This document shows, piece by piece, positions 5,352 to 11,583 of a DNA stretch of 11,633 nucleotides. Under the pieces are notes generated by a model, which made no database searches, was not told where the DNA came from, and saw nothing but the letters and a program-made list of their open reading frames with translations. This DNA is from Holophaga sp. (GTDB lineage: Bacteria > Acidobacteriota > Holophagae > Holophagales > Holophagaceae), in assembly GCA_030691225.1 (NCBI GenBank), contig JAUYES010000229.1, positions 1 through 11,633 on the forward strand, in the 5' to 3' direction. Made by a program: the position numbers and the translations under genes. How positions within the stretch are numbered: position 1 is the first letter of the stretch; each line of letters starts with the position of its first letter.

Positions 5352-7643
5352 ATGGAAAAACAGACATACACAATCGGCCTTGCCGGTAATCCAAACTGTG
5401 GCAAGACGACTATGTTCAATGCCCTTACCGGCGGCCACCAACGTGTGGGGAACTGGCCGGGGGTCACTGTCGAAAAAAAGATCGGCAAAGTCACTGCGGG
5501 CGACATCGAAATCGATGTGGTTGACCTGCCTGGGACCTATTCTCTCACCTCCTACGCCGACGATGAACGAGCGGCGCGCAATTTCCTCATTGATGACAAG
5601 CCCGCTGTCGTCATTGATGTGCTCAATGCCGATTCCCTTGAACGCAATCTCTACTTGGCCATCCAAATGATGGAACTCGGGGTGCCCCTGGTCCTCGCCC
5701 TCAATATGATGGATGAGGTCCGCAAGAACGGCAAAGAAATCAACGTCGGTCTTCTTGCCCAGCTCATGGACAGCCCAACGGTGGAAACTGTTGCGCGATC
5801 GGGCATCGGCAAGCGAGAACTCATCAACGAGGCAATACGGGTCGCTCAGGCCAAGAACGGGAAGGCTGAGCCGCTGCGCATTTCATACGGTCCGGATTTG
5901 GACCCCGTGCTTGACGAAATGGAGCTGAACATCTCGAAAGCTAGGCTTTTGTCCGACAAGGGGCCCGCCCGCTGGGTCGGCATCAAATACCTGGAAGGTG
6001 ACGCCTCAATCAGACGCCAAGGGCGCGAACGGAACGAGAGTGTCTCGCGAGTTCTTGAGGCGATGGTGGAGAATGTGTCCCGGCATCTCAAGGCAACCTT
6101 GGGCGCCACTCCTGACGCCATCATCGCCGACTACCGTTACGGCTTTTTGGCTGGTATCGCCAAACAGGTGGTGAGCTATACCAGGACCAATGCAAGCCGT
6201 ATCGCCCTGTCTGACCGCATGGATAGAGTTCTGACCCAACAGGTTCTCGGCCCCCTCATCATGGCTGCCACCATTTATCTGATCTACGTCCTGACATTCA
6301 CTGTGGGCAAGATACCCATGGACTGGATGCAGACTGGGTTTACTTGGCTGGGGAAGACAGTTGAGGCCGCCATGCCTGAAGGGATGCTGCGCTCGCTCCT
6401 GGTTTCCGGCATCATTGCCGGTGTGGGAGGAGTGCTTGGCTTTGTTCCACTCATCATGATTATGTTCTTTTTGCTTTCTGCCCTTGAGGACTCCGGCTAC
6501 GTTGCGCGCATGGCCTATATGGTAGACAGGATTTTTCGCATTTTTGGTCTTCACGGGGTCTCTGTCCTCCCGCTCATCGTGTCCGGCGGTATCGCGGGTG
6601 GTTGCGCCGTTCCGGGCGTCATGGCCACCAGGACGCTCCGGAACCCCAAGGAAAAGCTGGCAACCGTGCTCGCTGCGCCGCTCATGGCCTGTGGAGCAAA
6701 GGTCCCTGTTTTCCTCATGCTTGCTGCGGCATTTTTCCCAGGCGAGGAAGCCAAGGTCATGTCTATCGTGACCTTGTGTGGCTGGATCGCTGCTTTGTTC
6801 GTGGCGAAACTTTTACGCTCCACCTTGATCAAGGGCGAGAGCACGCCTTTCGTCATGGAATTGCCCCCATATCGCATGCCGACCCTGCGCGGTCTGTGTA
6901 TCCATACGTGGGAGCGCTCCTGGCAATATGTCCGCAAGGCTGGCACAGTCATCCTCTGCATTTCCATTCTGGTCTGGGCGGCCATGACCTTCCCGGCGCT
7001 CTCTGAAGACCAGGCCAAACCCTTCGAAGACCGCATCGCCGCGATCCAGGTCCAAGCTGGCAACGCCAGGGCAAACCTTGAGGAAACAGAAGCCACGCCC
7101 GCAGAAAAGGCAGAAAAACTTGGAGATTTCAACGCCAACGCGGGGAAAGCCCAGGCAGAAGCCAAGACCACGGGTGATGCTGTTGAAGTCACAGATCCCA
7201 CTGCAGAAGCCCTCAAGACGGTTGAGGCCGAAAAATCCGAAGCCTCTCTGCGTAACTCTTTGGCTGGACGCGCTGGCGCAGTCCTGGAATCGGTGATGAG
7301 CCCCGCAGGTTTCAACTGGCGGGTGAACATTGCGCTCTTGGGCGGATTCGCCGCGAAAGAGGTCATTGTTGCTACTCTAGCCACTGCTTACTCTCTCGGT
7401 GAAATCGACACCAAGGCGGCCGCGCCCCTCTCCGAGACACTTGCGCAGGACAAGAGCTTCCCCAAGGCCGCTGCTGTGGCCCTCATCGCTTTCGTCCTGC
7501 TCTACGCTCCCTGCATGGTGACCGTTGTCACCATGGCCAAGGAGGTCGGATGGCGATGGGCGACCTTCGCTGTGGGCTTCAACACCGTCCTGGCGTACAT
7601 GGTCGCAGTGGTCATCTTCCAGGCTGCGCGGTTTATGGGTTAA
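5352..7643 (+). CDS. feoB: Ferrous iron transport protein B (GTP-dependent Fe(II) permease)
   Basis: This is a 763-residue inner-membrane Fe(II) transporter. The N-terminal G domain shows G1 G-N-P-N-C-G-K-T (12-19), the G2 region N-W-P-G-V-T-V (34-40), G3 D-L-P-G (58-61), G4 N-M-M-D (118-121) and G5 around S150. A helical region that controls GTP release follows to about 285. The membrane part holds two Gate repeats and the core: S-A-L-E-D-S-G-Y-V-A-R (376-386), G-C-A-V-P-G-V-M-A-T-R-T-L (417-429), A-C-G-A-K-V-P-V (446-453), and F-A-A-K-E-V-I-V (666-673). Cysteines C418 and C447 in the core are typical. Residues ~553-635 form an unusual Ala/Glu/Lys/Thr-rich hydrophilic insert between membrane segments. 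The ATG is 1 bp after the feoA stop, so translation is coupled. Confidence 0.96.
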   Translation: MEKQTYTIGLAGNPNCGKTTMFNALTGGHQRVGNWPGVTVEKKIGKVTAGDIEIDVVDLPGTYSLTSYADDERAARNFLIDDKPAVVIDVLNADSLERNLYLAIQMMELGVPLVLALNMMDEVRKNGKEINVGLLAQLMDSPTVETVARSGIGKRELINEAIRVAQAKNGKAEPLRISYGPDLDPVLDEMELNISKARLLSDKGPARWVGIKYLEGDASIRRQGRERNESVSRVLEAMVENVSRHLKATLGATPDAIIADYRYGFLAGIAKQVVSYTRTNASRIALSDRMDRVLTQQVLGPLIMAATIYLIYVLTFTVGKIPMDWMQTGFTWLGKTVEAAMPEGMLRSLLVSGIIAGVGGVLGFVPLIMIMFFLLSALEDSGYVARMAYMVDRIFRIFGLHGVSVLPLIVSGGIAGGCAVPGVMATRTLRNPKEKLATVLAAPLMACGAKVPVFLMLAAAFFPGEEAKVMSIVTLCGWIAALFVAKLLRSTLIKGESTPFVMELPPYRMPTLRGLCIHTWERSWQYVRKAGTVILCISILVWAAMTFPALSEDQAKPFEDRIAAIQVQAGNARANLEETEATPAEKAEKLGDFNANAGKAQAEAKTTGDAVEVTDPTAEALKTVEAEKSEASLRNSLAGRAGAVLESVMSPAGFNWRVNIALLGGFAAKEVIVATLATAYSLGEIDTKAAAPLSETLAQDKSFPKAAAVALIAFVLLYAPCMVTVVTMAKEVGWRWATFAVGFNTVLAYMVAVVIFQAARFMG

Positions 7644-7913
7644 AGCCTTCTATCTCCGCTCTCCCTCCCCCCACCCTGTGTGAGTTTCCGGGGCATGTCT
7701 CTGGAAGCTCACACAGGGTCCTTCGCATCCCAGCGCCTCTACATTACGCTGGCATAGAGAAATTACCGGCTTCCCGAAAGCTGGAATGTCCAAAGTATGG
7801 AAATTCTCGTTTGGGTTTGGCTCACCCCGAACCGAAGGGGTTTCCCTATGAAGAAATCGCGTCACGGATTTGCAAATCGCGCTCATTCTACACTGAGGTC
7901 TATCCCGGAAAAA
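7644..7913. other. Gene-free stretch after feoB with hairpins and a possible leader peptide
   Basis: The strongest structure is the hairpin listed at 7673-7719. A second stem, CCAGCG (7730-7735) and CGCTGG (7747-7752), and a third, ACCCC (7824-7828) and GGGGT (7837-7841), follow. A 21-codon open frame starts at ATG 7786 (M-S-K-V-W-K-F-S-F-G-F-G) and its TGA (7849-7851) overlaps an ATG at 7848 in the frame that leads toward the next gene. It has no strong ribosome-binding site, so a leader peptide is only a possibility. I recognise no family in it. Confidence 0.35.
7673..7719. repeat. Long hairpin downstream of feoB
   Basis: Perfect 12-bp arms, ACCCTGTGTGAG (7673-7684) and CTCACACAGGGT (7708-7719), extend inward with TTCC/GGAA pairs and two mismatches, giving a stem of about 19 bp. 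No T-run follows on the + strand, so it is more likely a 3'-end stability or rho-related structure for the feo transcript than a classical terminator, or else a protein-binding dyad. Confidence 0.65.
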
Positions 7914-7993
7914 ATGGCTGCGGCTGGCCAAGGCAAGGCACCCTGTGCTCCCCAGGCGGCCCAGAAGGTCCCCCCGAGCCGAGCCTCACCGCC
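7914..7993 (+). other. Probable frameshifted 5' end of the moeA-like gene at a C6 tract
   Basis: The frame from ATG 7914 (also open from ATG 7848) encodes M-A-A-A-G-Q-G-K-A-P-C-A-P-Q-A-A-Q-K-V-P-P with G/C-biased codons, but then runs out of frame with the downstream gene. Six consecutive C residues lie at 7970-7975. One added C would read P-P-E-P-S-L-T-A-V-P-V straight into the MoeA-like protein. This could be a real disabling mutation, a slippage or phase-variable tract, or a base-calling error. Confidence 0.55.
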
Positions 7994-9019
7994 GTGCCTG
8001 TGGCCGAGGCCGTGGGCCACAAGACCCTGCACGACATGACGCGCATCGTTGCCGGAGAAAGCAAGGGCGTGGAGTTCCACAAGGGGCACGCCATTTCCGG
8101 CGGCGACGTGTGCCGTCTGCAGACCATGGGCCGGGTCCACGTGTACCTGGAGCAGGAGACGCCCAGCGGCTTCATCCACGAGAACGAGGCCGCGCTGGCC
8201 TTCGCCAGGCTCATGGCGGGCGAAAACGTCGCCTTCGACGAGACCCCGCATGAGGGCAAGATCAACTTCCGGGCCACCAAGACCGGCGTGCTGGTGCTGG
8301 ACCGCGAGCGCCAGGAGGCCTTCAACCTAGTGCCCGACGTCATGGCCGCCAGTCGTCACCACGGCGTGCTGGTGGAGGGAGGCAAGGAGTTGGCCGGAGC
8401 CCGCGCCATTCCGCTCTACCTCTCGGCCGAGAACTTCCGCAAGGCTCAGGCTCTGCTCGCGGCCGGGCCGCTGTACAGCATCGCTCCCATCAAGCCCGCG
8501 CGCGTGGGCGTGCTGGTGACGGGCACCGAGGTTTTTCAGGGCCTCATCAAGGACAAGTTCGCGCCCGTCATCCGCGAGAAGGTGGAATGTCTGGGCTCCC
8601 AGGTCGTCGCCGTGGACATCGTGCCCGACGACGCCGAGCGCATCGCCCAAAGCGTGGGCAAGATGCTCACCGCCGGGGCGGACCTCATCGTCACCACGGC
8701 CGGGCTTTCGGTGGACCCGGACGACGTGACCCGCAAGGGGCTCCTCGCCGCGGGCCTGACGGACATGCTCTACGGCGCGCCGCTCTTGCCTGGGGCCATG
8801 ACGCTCCTGGGCCGCCTCGCCAGCCCGGCGAGCAGCACACGCGTCATGGGCGTGCCCGCCTGCGCGCTGTTCCACAAGGCCACCAGCTTCGACATCCTCT
8901 TGCCGCGCGTGCTGGCCGGCGTGGACCTCAAGCGCGCTGACCTGGCCGAAATGGCCGAGGGCGGCTTCTGCCTCAACTGCAAGACCTGCGTGTACCCCAA
9001 GTGCTGCTTCGGCAAGTAG
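7994..9019 (+). CDS. MoeA-like molybdopterin-binding protein with Cys-rich C-terminus
   Basis: This open frame gives 341 residues if read from the GTG at 7994. Residues ~1-165 match the N-terminal region of small MoeA-like proteins (V-P-V-A-E-A-V-G, then H-D-M-T-R-I-V-x-G-E-x-K-G). Residues ~168-310 form a MoCF/MoeA molybdopterin-binding fold, with V-G-V-L-V-T-G-T-E-V-F (171-181) and L-I-V-T-T-A-G-L-S-V-D-P-D-D (231-244). The C-terminal tail carries C326, C329, C332, C337 and C338. It may bind molybdopterin during cofactor insertion or delivery, with the tail holding a metal or Fe-S centre; this is inference. No ribosome-binding site precedes the GTG, and the true start is probably ATG 7914 with a frameshift between. 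GC content is clearly higher than in feoB. It ends just before a strong terminator. Its last 168 bp recur in decayed form further right. Confidence 0.8.
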   Translation: MPVAEAVGHKTLHDMTRIVAGESKGVEFHKGHAISGGDVCRLQTMGRVHVYLEQETPSGFIHENEAALAFARLMAGENVAFDETPHEGKINFRATKTGVLVLDRERQEAFNLVPDVMAASRHHGVLVEGGKELAGARAIPLYLSAENFRKAQALLAAGPLYSIAPIKPARVGVLVTGTEVFQGLIKDKFAPVIREKVECLGSQVVAVDIVPDDAERIAQSVGKMLTAGADLIVTTAGLSVDPDDVTRKGLLAAGLTDMLYGAPLLPGAMTLLGRLASPASSTRVMGVPACALFHKATSFDILLPRVLAGVDLKRADLAEMAEGGFCLNCKTCVYPKCCFGK

Positions 9020-9049
9020 GAAACGGCTGAATAATGCCTCGCACGTAGG

Positions 9050-9078
9050 AAGGCCCCGCTGTGAGACGGGGCCTTTTT
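9050..9078 (+). terminator. Rho-independent terminator of the moeA-like gene
   Basis: A 9-bp perfect stem, AAGGCCCCG (9050-9058) and CGGGGCCTT (9067-9075), with an 8-base loop runs into TTTTT. It sits between two convergent genes and mainly suits + strand transcripts, though it may also slow those arriving from the - strand. Confidence 0.88.
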
Positions 9079-9098
9079 ATGTTGCCGGAGGGATTGGT

Positions 9099-9656
9099 TC
9101 ACGAACCGCAGTGCGGACAGCCCTTCGGCTTGCGGATGTAGTCCATGATGCTCCCCCTGGCATCCAGTTCCAGGTGGCAACAGTCCTCTATCATCCGCCG
9201 GACCAGGAGCCGCCCGCGCAGAACCCTGGACTTGACCGCAGGCAGGGATATTCCCAGACGCTCTGCCACCTCGCGTTGTTTGACTCCCTCCAGATCGGCC
9301 AAGACCAATGCCGCACGGACTTTTTCTGGCAAGGCTTCGATCATTGGCCTCAGGCAGGACTCCATGTCTTCCGGGGAGGCGCTGCTTGGCTCAAGGCCGG
9401 GGTCGGCCAACTCCTCCGGGAGTTCACTCGTTGGCCGTTTGCTCCGAAAGTAGTCCGTCACGGCATTGCGCGCCACGGTGAACAGCCAGGCCCGCAGGTG
9501 GTCTACCCGCTGCACTGAAGCAAGGCTTGTCAGCATCTTGAGGAACACGTCATGGAGAATGTCCTCGGCCTCGGCCGGTGACCGCACCCGCTTCAGGATA
9601 AAGGATTTGAGTTCGCCCCGGTGTGCCTGCCAGATCATTTCCAGCTTCTGCCGCAT
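9099..9656 (-). CDS. sigZ: ECF-type RNA polymerase sigma factor, SigZ-like
   Basis: This is a 185-residue sigma-70 family protein of the extracytoplasmic-function type. Region 2 lies at about residues 12-75 (A-E-D-I-L-H-D-V-F-L-K-M, then L-R-A-W-L-F-T-V-A-R-N-A-V-T-D-Y-F-R), and region 4 at about 105-155 (L-A-D-L-E-G-V-K-Q-R-E-V-A-E-R-L-G-I-S, then V-K-S-R-V-L-R-G-R). After region 4 comes C-C-H-L-E-L-D-A-R-G and then K-G-C-P-H-C-G-S at the end, a cysteine-bearing tail typical of the SigZ-like branch. No anti-sigma gene is adjacent, so the tail may itself sense metal or redox state; that is inference. The start lies 11 bp after the arsM stop on the - strand, with GAGG upstream, so the two form one operon. 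Confidence 0.9.
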   Translation of the reverse strand: MRQKLEMIWQAHRGELKSFILKRVRSPAEAEDILHDVFLKMLTSLASVQRVDHLRAWLFTVARNAVTDYFRSKRPTSELPEELADPGLEPSSASPEDMESCLRPMIEALPEKVRAALVLADLEGVKQREVAERLGISLPAVKSRVLRGRLLVRRMIEDCCHLELDARGSIMDYIRKPKGCPHCGS

Positions 9657-9667
9657 GCGTCGCGCCT

Positions 9668-10465
9668 CTATTCTTTGACTGCCTCAATCGCCGCCGAGGC
9701 GACGACTCCGCCCAGGCCCAGGCCAGGAAACATCTCGTCCATCATCCGGCCGCTTTCCGGGTTGAGCCGGATGGACACCTGCTGGAACCCGGCTGCGCGC
9801 ATCATCTCCTCCAGAACCTCCACCCGTGCAGCCCCGGCCACGCACTCTGCGTGGAGCATGACGTTCGCCCGGATGTCATCGGCCATGTCCGCCACTGCCA
9901 CGATGTCCGCGATGGCCAGCCTGCCGCCTCTCTTCAGCACCCGGTAGGCCTCCCGGAACACCTGCCCTTTGTCCGTGCTCAGGTTGATTACGCAGTTGGA
10001 GAGCACGACATCGGCCTCTGCGTCGGCCACAGGCAGGTGCTCGATTTCGCCTAGGCGGAACGTGGCGTTGACGCACTGGGCGGCCACCGCGTTTCTCCTC
10101 GCCTTTTCCACCATCTCCGGCGTCATGTCCACGCCGATGATGTGCCCCGTCTCGCCCACCTGGCGGGCGGCGAGGAAGCAGTCGAAGCCACCGCCGCTGC
10201 CCAGGTCCACCACCACCTCGTCGGGCCTGAGGGCCGCTATGGCATGGGGGTTGCCACAGCCAAGGCCCATGTTCGCCCCCTCAGGAACGCTTTGCAGGTC
10301 CCCTTTGGAGTAGCCGACCGACATGGCCAGCGCCTCGGACGTGGCCTGACCTTGCGGGCTACAGCACCCGCTGCCGCAGCCGCAGCCGGCCGTACCGGCG
10401 AGTGCTGTTTCCGAGTACCTTTTGCGGATGGTTTCCCTGATCTCGCTGTCCCTGTTCGCTTTCAT
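9668..10465 (-). CDS. arsM: Arsenite S-adenosylmethionine methyltransferase
   Basis: This is a 265-residue SAM-dependent methyltransferase that converts As(III) to methylated species. The N-terminus has a Cys cluster, C-G-C-G-S-G-C-C (28-35). M-G-L-G-C-G-N-P (66-73) contains C70, and the SAM-binding motif V-V-D-L-G-S-G-G-G-F-D (85-95) follows. C158 (L-S-N-C-V-I-N-L) and C208 (H-A-E-C-V-A-G) complete the arsenic-binding set that corresponds to C72/C174/C224 of the algal enzyme CmArsM. The length is normal. I chose the ATG at 10465 because GGAGG (10473-10477 complement) lies 7 bp before it; the frame runs open to 10807 but upstream it crosses a pseudogene fragment. It leads the operon with the sigma factor gene. 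No arsR, arsB or acr gene is in the window, so regulation may run through the sigma factor. Confidence 0.92.
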   Translation of the reverse strand: MKANRDSEIRETIRKRYSETALAGTAGCGCGSGCCSPQGQATSEALAMSVGYSKGDLQSVPEGANMGLGCGNPHAIAALRPDEVVVDLGSGGGFDCFLAARQVGETGHIIGVDMTPEMVEKARRNAVAAQCVNATFRLGEIEHLPVADAEADVVLSNCVINLSTDKGQVFREAYRVLKRGGRLAIADIVAVADMADDIRANVMLHAECVAGAARVEVLEEMMRAAGFQQVSIRLNPESGRMMDEMFPGLGLGGVVASAAIEAVKE

Positions 10466-10481
10466 GTCTTCGCCTCCAGAT

Positions 10482-10540
10482 GCCGCTTTCGCGGCGTGTT
10501 GTGCAGTGAAGACGGGCGAAGGGGCAAAAGGATGCATCCT
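10482..10540 (-). promoter_or_regulatory. arsM leader: GAAA-loop hairpin and a 12-bp palindrome
   Basis: On the - strand, GCCGC-GAAA-GCGGC (10495 down to 10482) forms a tetraloop hairpin directly before the arsM ribosome-binding site. Further upstream, AGGATGCATCCT (10529-10540) is a perfect 12-bp palindrome that could be an operator. No clear -35/-10 pair for a housekeeping sigma factor is visible, which leaves room for an ECF promoter. Confidence 0.4.
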
Positions 10541-10588
10541 GTGCGAGAGCGGGAGAAATCCCACCAGAGGTTCTGTGCGGGTGATGGC

Positions 10589-10755
10589 GTGCCGGCTTGC
10601 GCCCTGTTCCACAAGGCAACAAACTGCGACATCCTCTTGCCGCGTGTGCTGGCCGGTGTGGAATTGAAACGTGCCGACCTGGCCCAGATGGCCGAGGGCG
10701 GCTTCTGCCTGGGCTGCCGCACCTGCGTGTACCGAAGTGCCCTTTCGGGAAGTAG
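10589..10755 (+). pseudogene. Displaced 3' fragment of a moeA-like gene (copy 2)
   Basis: These 167 bp align from end to end with the last 168 bp of the intact gene (8852-9019). They translate as V-P-A-C-A-L-F-H-K-A-T, then C-D-I-L-L-P-R-V-L-A-G-V, A-E-G-G-F-C-L-G-C-R-T-C-V-Y, and differ by scattered changes, many of them synonymous. A 2-bp loss after the Tyr codon breaks the frame; restoring it gives P-K-C-P-F-G-K and a TAG stop at 10753-10755. Homology may begin near 10555 in another frame (P-T-R-G-S-V-R-V-M). It is therefore a remnant of a related but different allele, not a recent copy. Confidence 0.85.
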
Positions 10756-10772
10756 CGTAGTGCAAAGACGCA

Positions 10773-10797
10773 TCGTTCCGGTCCGCTCCGATTCGGA
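10773..10797 (+). repeat. CGTTCCG-rich motif, copy 1
   Basis: This run of TCCG steps (CGTTCCGGTCCGCTCCGATT...) starts about 20 bp after the stop of the copy 2 fragment. The same arrangement recurs after copies 3 and 4. Confidence 0.7.
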
Positions 10798-10822
10798 TTG
10801 TCCTCATGGGTGACGTGCCCTC

Positions 10823-10930
10823 TTACGCGCATAGGGTTCCGCCAGGCATGGGGTGCGTCTAATTGCCAGCCAGGGCCAGGGGAGGGGGGCGTTGTGGATG
10901 CATGCCCCGGCTCCTCGTTGCTCGCCCCTT
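10823..10930 (+). repeat. Trailer repeat, copy 1
   Basis: This ~108-bp segment matches 11472-11583 with small indels. Shared blocks are TTACGCGC, GCCAGGCATGG, AATTGCC, CCAGGG and CGTTGTGGATGCA (10890-10902 and 11541-11553). It leads directly into the next moeA-like 3' fragment. Confidence 0.75.
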
Positions 10931-11082
10931 TCACAGCCAAATAACCACGCGCTGCAACATCCCGCTGCTGCGCGTTCTGGCCGACGTGGGGCCGGTTGGC
11001 GCGACCTGGCGGACAGCCCCGATAACGGCTTGTGTGCTTGGCTGGCGCACCTGCGTGTATCCCAAGCACCTCTCTGGAGTAG
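10916..11082 (+). pseudogene. Decayed moeA-like 3' fragment (copy 3)
   Basis: These 167 bp align with copy 2 along their whole length but are more diverged. GCAACATCC, CTGGCCGACGTGG, GCGACCTGGC and GCGCACCTGCGTGTATCCCA (11044-11063) keep the order and spacing, ending at a TAG (11080-11082) in the place of the original stop. The protein frame is broken in the middle, but L-R-V-L-A-D-V and W-R-T-C-V-Y-P-K survive. Confidence 0.75.
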
Positions 11083-11097
11083 CGAAGAACCAGCATG

Positions 11098-11123
11098 TAC
11101 CGTTCCGTTCCGCTCCGTTCCGG
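11098..11123 (+). repeat. CGTTCCG-rich motif, copy 2
   Basis: This is TACCGTTCCGTTCCGCTCCG and onward, placed 15 bp after the stop position of fragment copy 3. It immediately precedes fragment copy 4. Confidence 0.7.
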
Positions 11124-11138
11124 GGTGGTTTCTTCCGA

Positions 11139-11304
11139 GTGCCAGCATGCGTGTCGTTCCGCAAAGCCACCAGCTTCGTATCCTCTTGCCACGCGTGCTC
11201 ATGGGCATGGAGTTTCCCCCGGTTTGACCTGACGGACATGTCCGATGGCGGTCTTTGCCTGACTGGCGCGCCAGCGTGTACTCCAAGCCCTCTTCGGAAA
11301 GCAG
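11139..11304 (+). pseudogene. Decayed moeA-like 3' fragment (copy 4)
   Basis: These 166 bp align with copies 1-3: GTGCCAGCATGCGTG, then AAAGCCACCAGCTTCG, ATCCTCTTGCCACGCGTGCT (11179-11198) and D-L-T-D-M-S-D-G-G-L-C-L. The stop codon position now reads CAG (11302-11304), so the ancestral TAG is lost, and small indels break the frame. Confidence 0.78.
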
Positions 11305-11318
11305 TGGAGAATCAACAC

Positions 11319-11342
11319 GTACCGTTCCGGTCCGATCCGGAT
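11319..11342 (+). repeat. CGTTCCG-rich motif, copy 3
   Basis: GTACCGTTCCGGTCCGATCC and onward, again placed about 15 bp after the former stop position of the preceding moeA-like fragment (copy 4). Confidence 0.7.
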
Positions 11343-11403
11343 TTTCATCTTACGCGTGCGCGCCCTCGCGCGCGCGAAAGACAAAGGCGAAATGCAAGAA
11401 AGA

Positions 11404-11424
11404 CATCGGAACGGATCGGAACGT
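11404..11424 (-). repeat. CGTTCCG-rich motif, inverted copy 4
   Basis: ATCGGAACGGATCGGAACGT is the reverse complement of the same motif. With copy 3 (11319-11342) it forms a long inverted pair enclosing about 60 bp. Confidence 0.7.
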
Positions 11425-11471
11425 ATAATTTATGACCTTCTTGATTAAGAAAGGAAGAAAAAGAAGAAGAT

Positions 11472-11583
11472 TTACGCGCGCGCGTTGGGCGCCGCCAGGC
11501 ATGGGAGTGTCAAATTGCCCTCCAGGGTATGGGCGGGTGCCGTTGTGGATGCACACGCAGGCGCCGCGTTGCTAGCCCCGCTC
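11472..11583 (+). repeat. Trailer repeat, copy 2
   Basis: This is the second copy of the segment at 10823-10930, shifted by about 650 bp. As in the first copy it runs into the beginning of another moeA-like 3' fragment. Confidence 0.75.

Noticed and set aside
6551..7384. 277-codon - strand open frame inside feoB
   Set aside because: It is fully antisense to the well-supported feoB and has no recognisable domain.
10359..11192. Long - strand open frame across arsM 5' end and the repeat array
   Set aside because: It overlaps the arsM start in another frame, crosses the pseudogene fragments and has low-complexity Arg/Pro/Gly composition typical of a shadow of GC-rich DNA.
8852..11304. Diversity-generating retroelement (template and variable repeats at the moeA-like 3' end)
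   Set aside because: There is no reverse transcriptase in the window, and differences between copies are not confined to A positions; they include indels and all kinds of changes.
11424..11429. Promoter at TATAAT in the repeat array
   Set aside because: No acceptable -35 box lies 16-18 bp upstream and no gene follows within the window.
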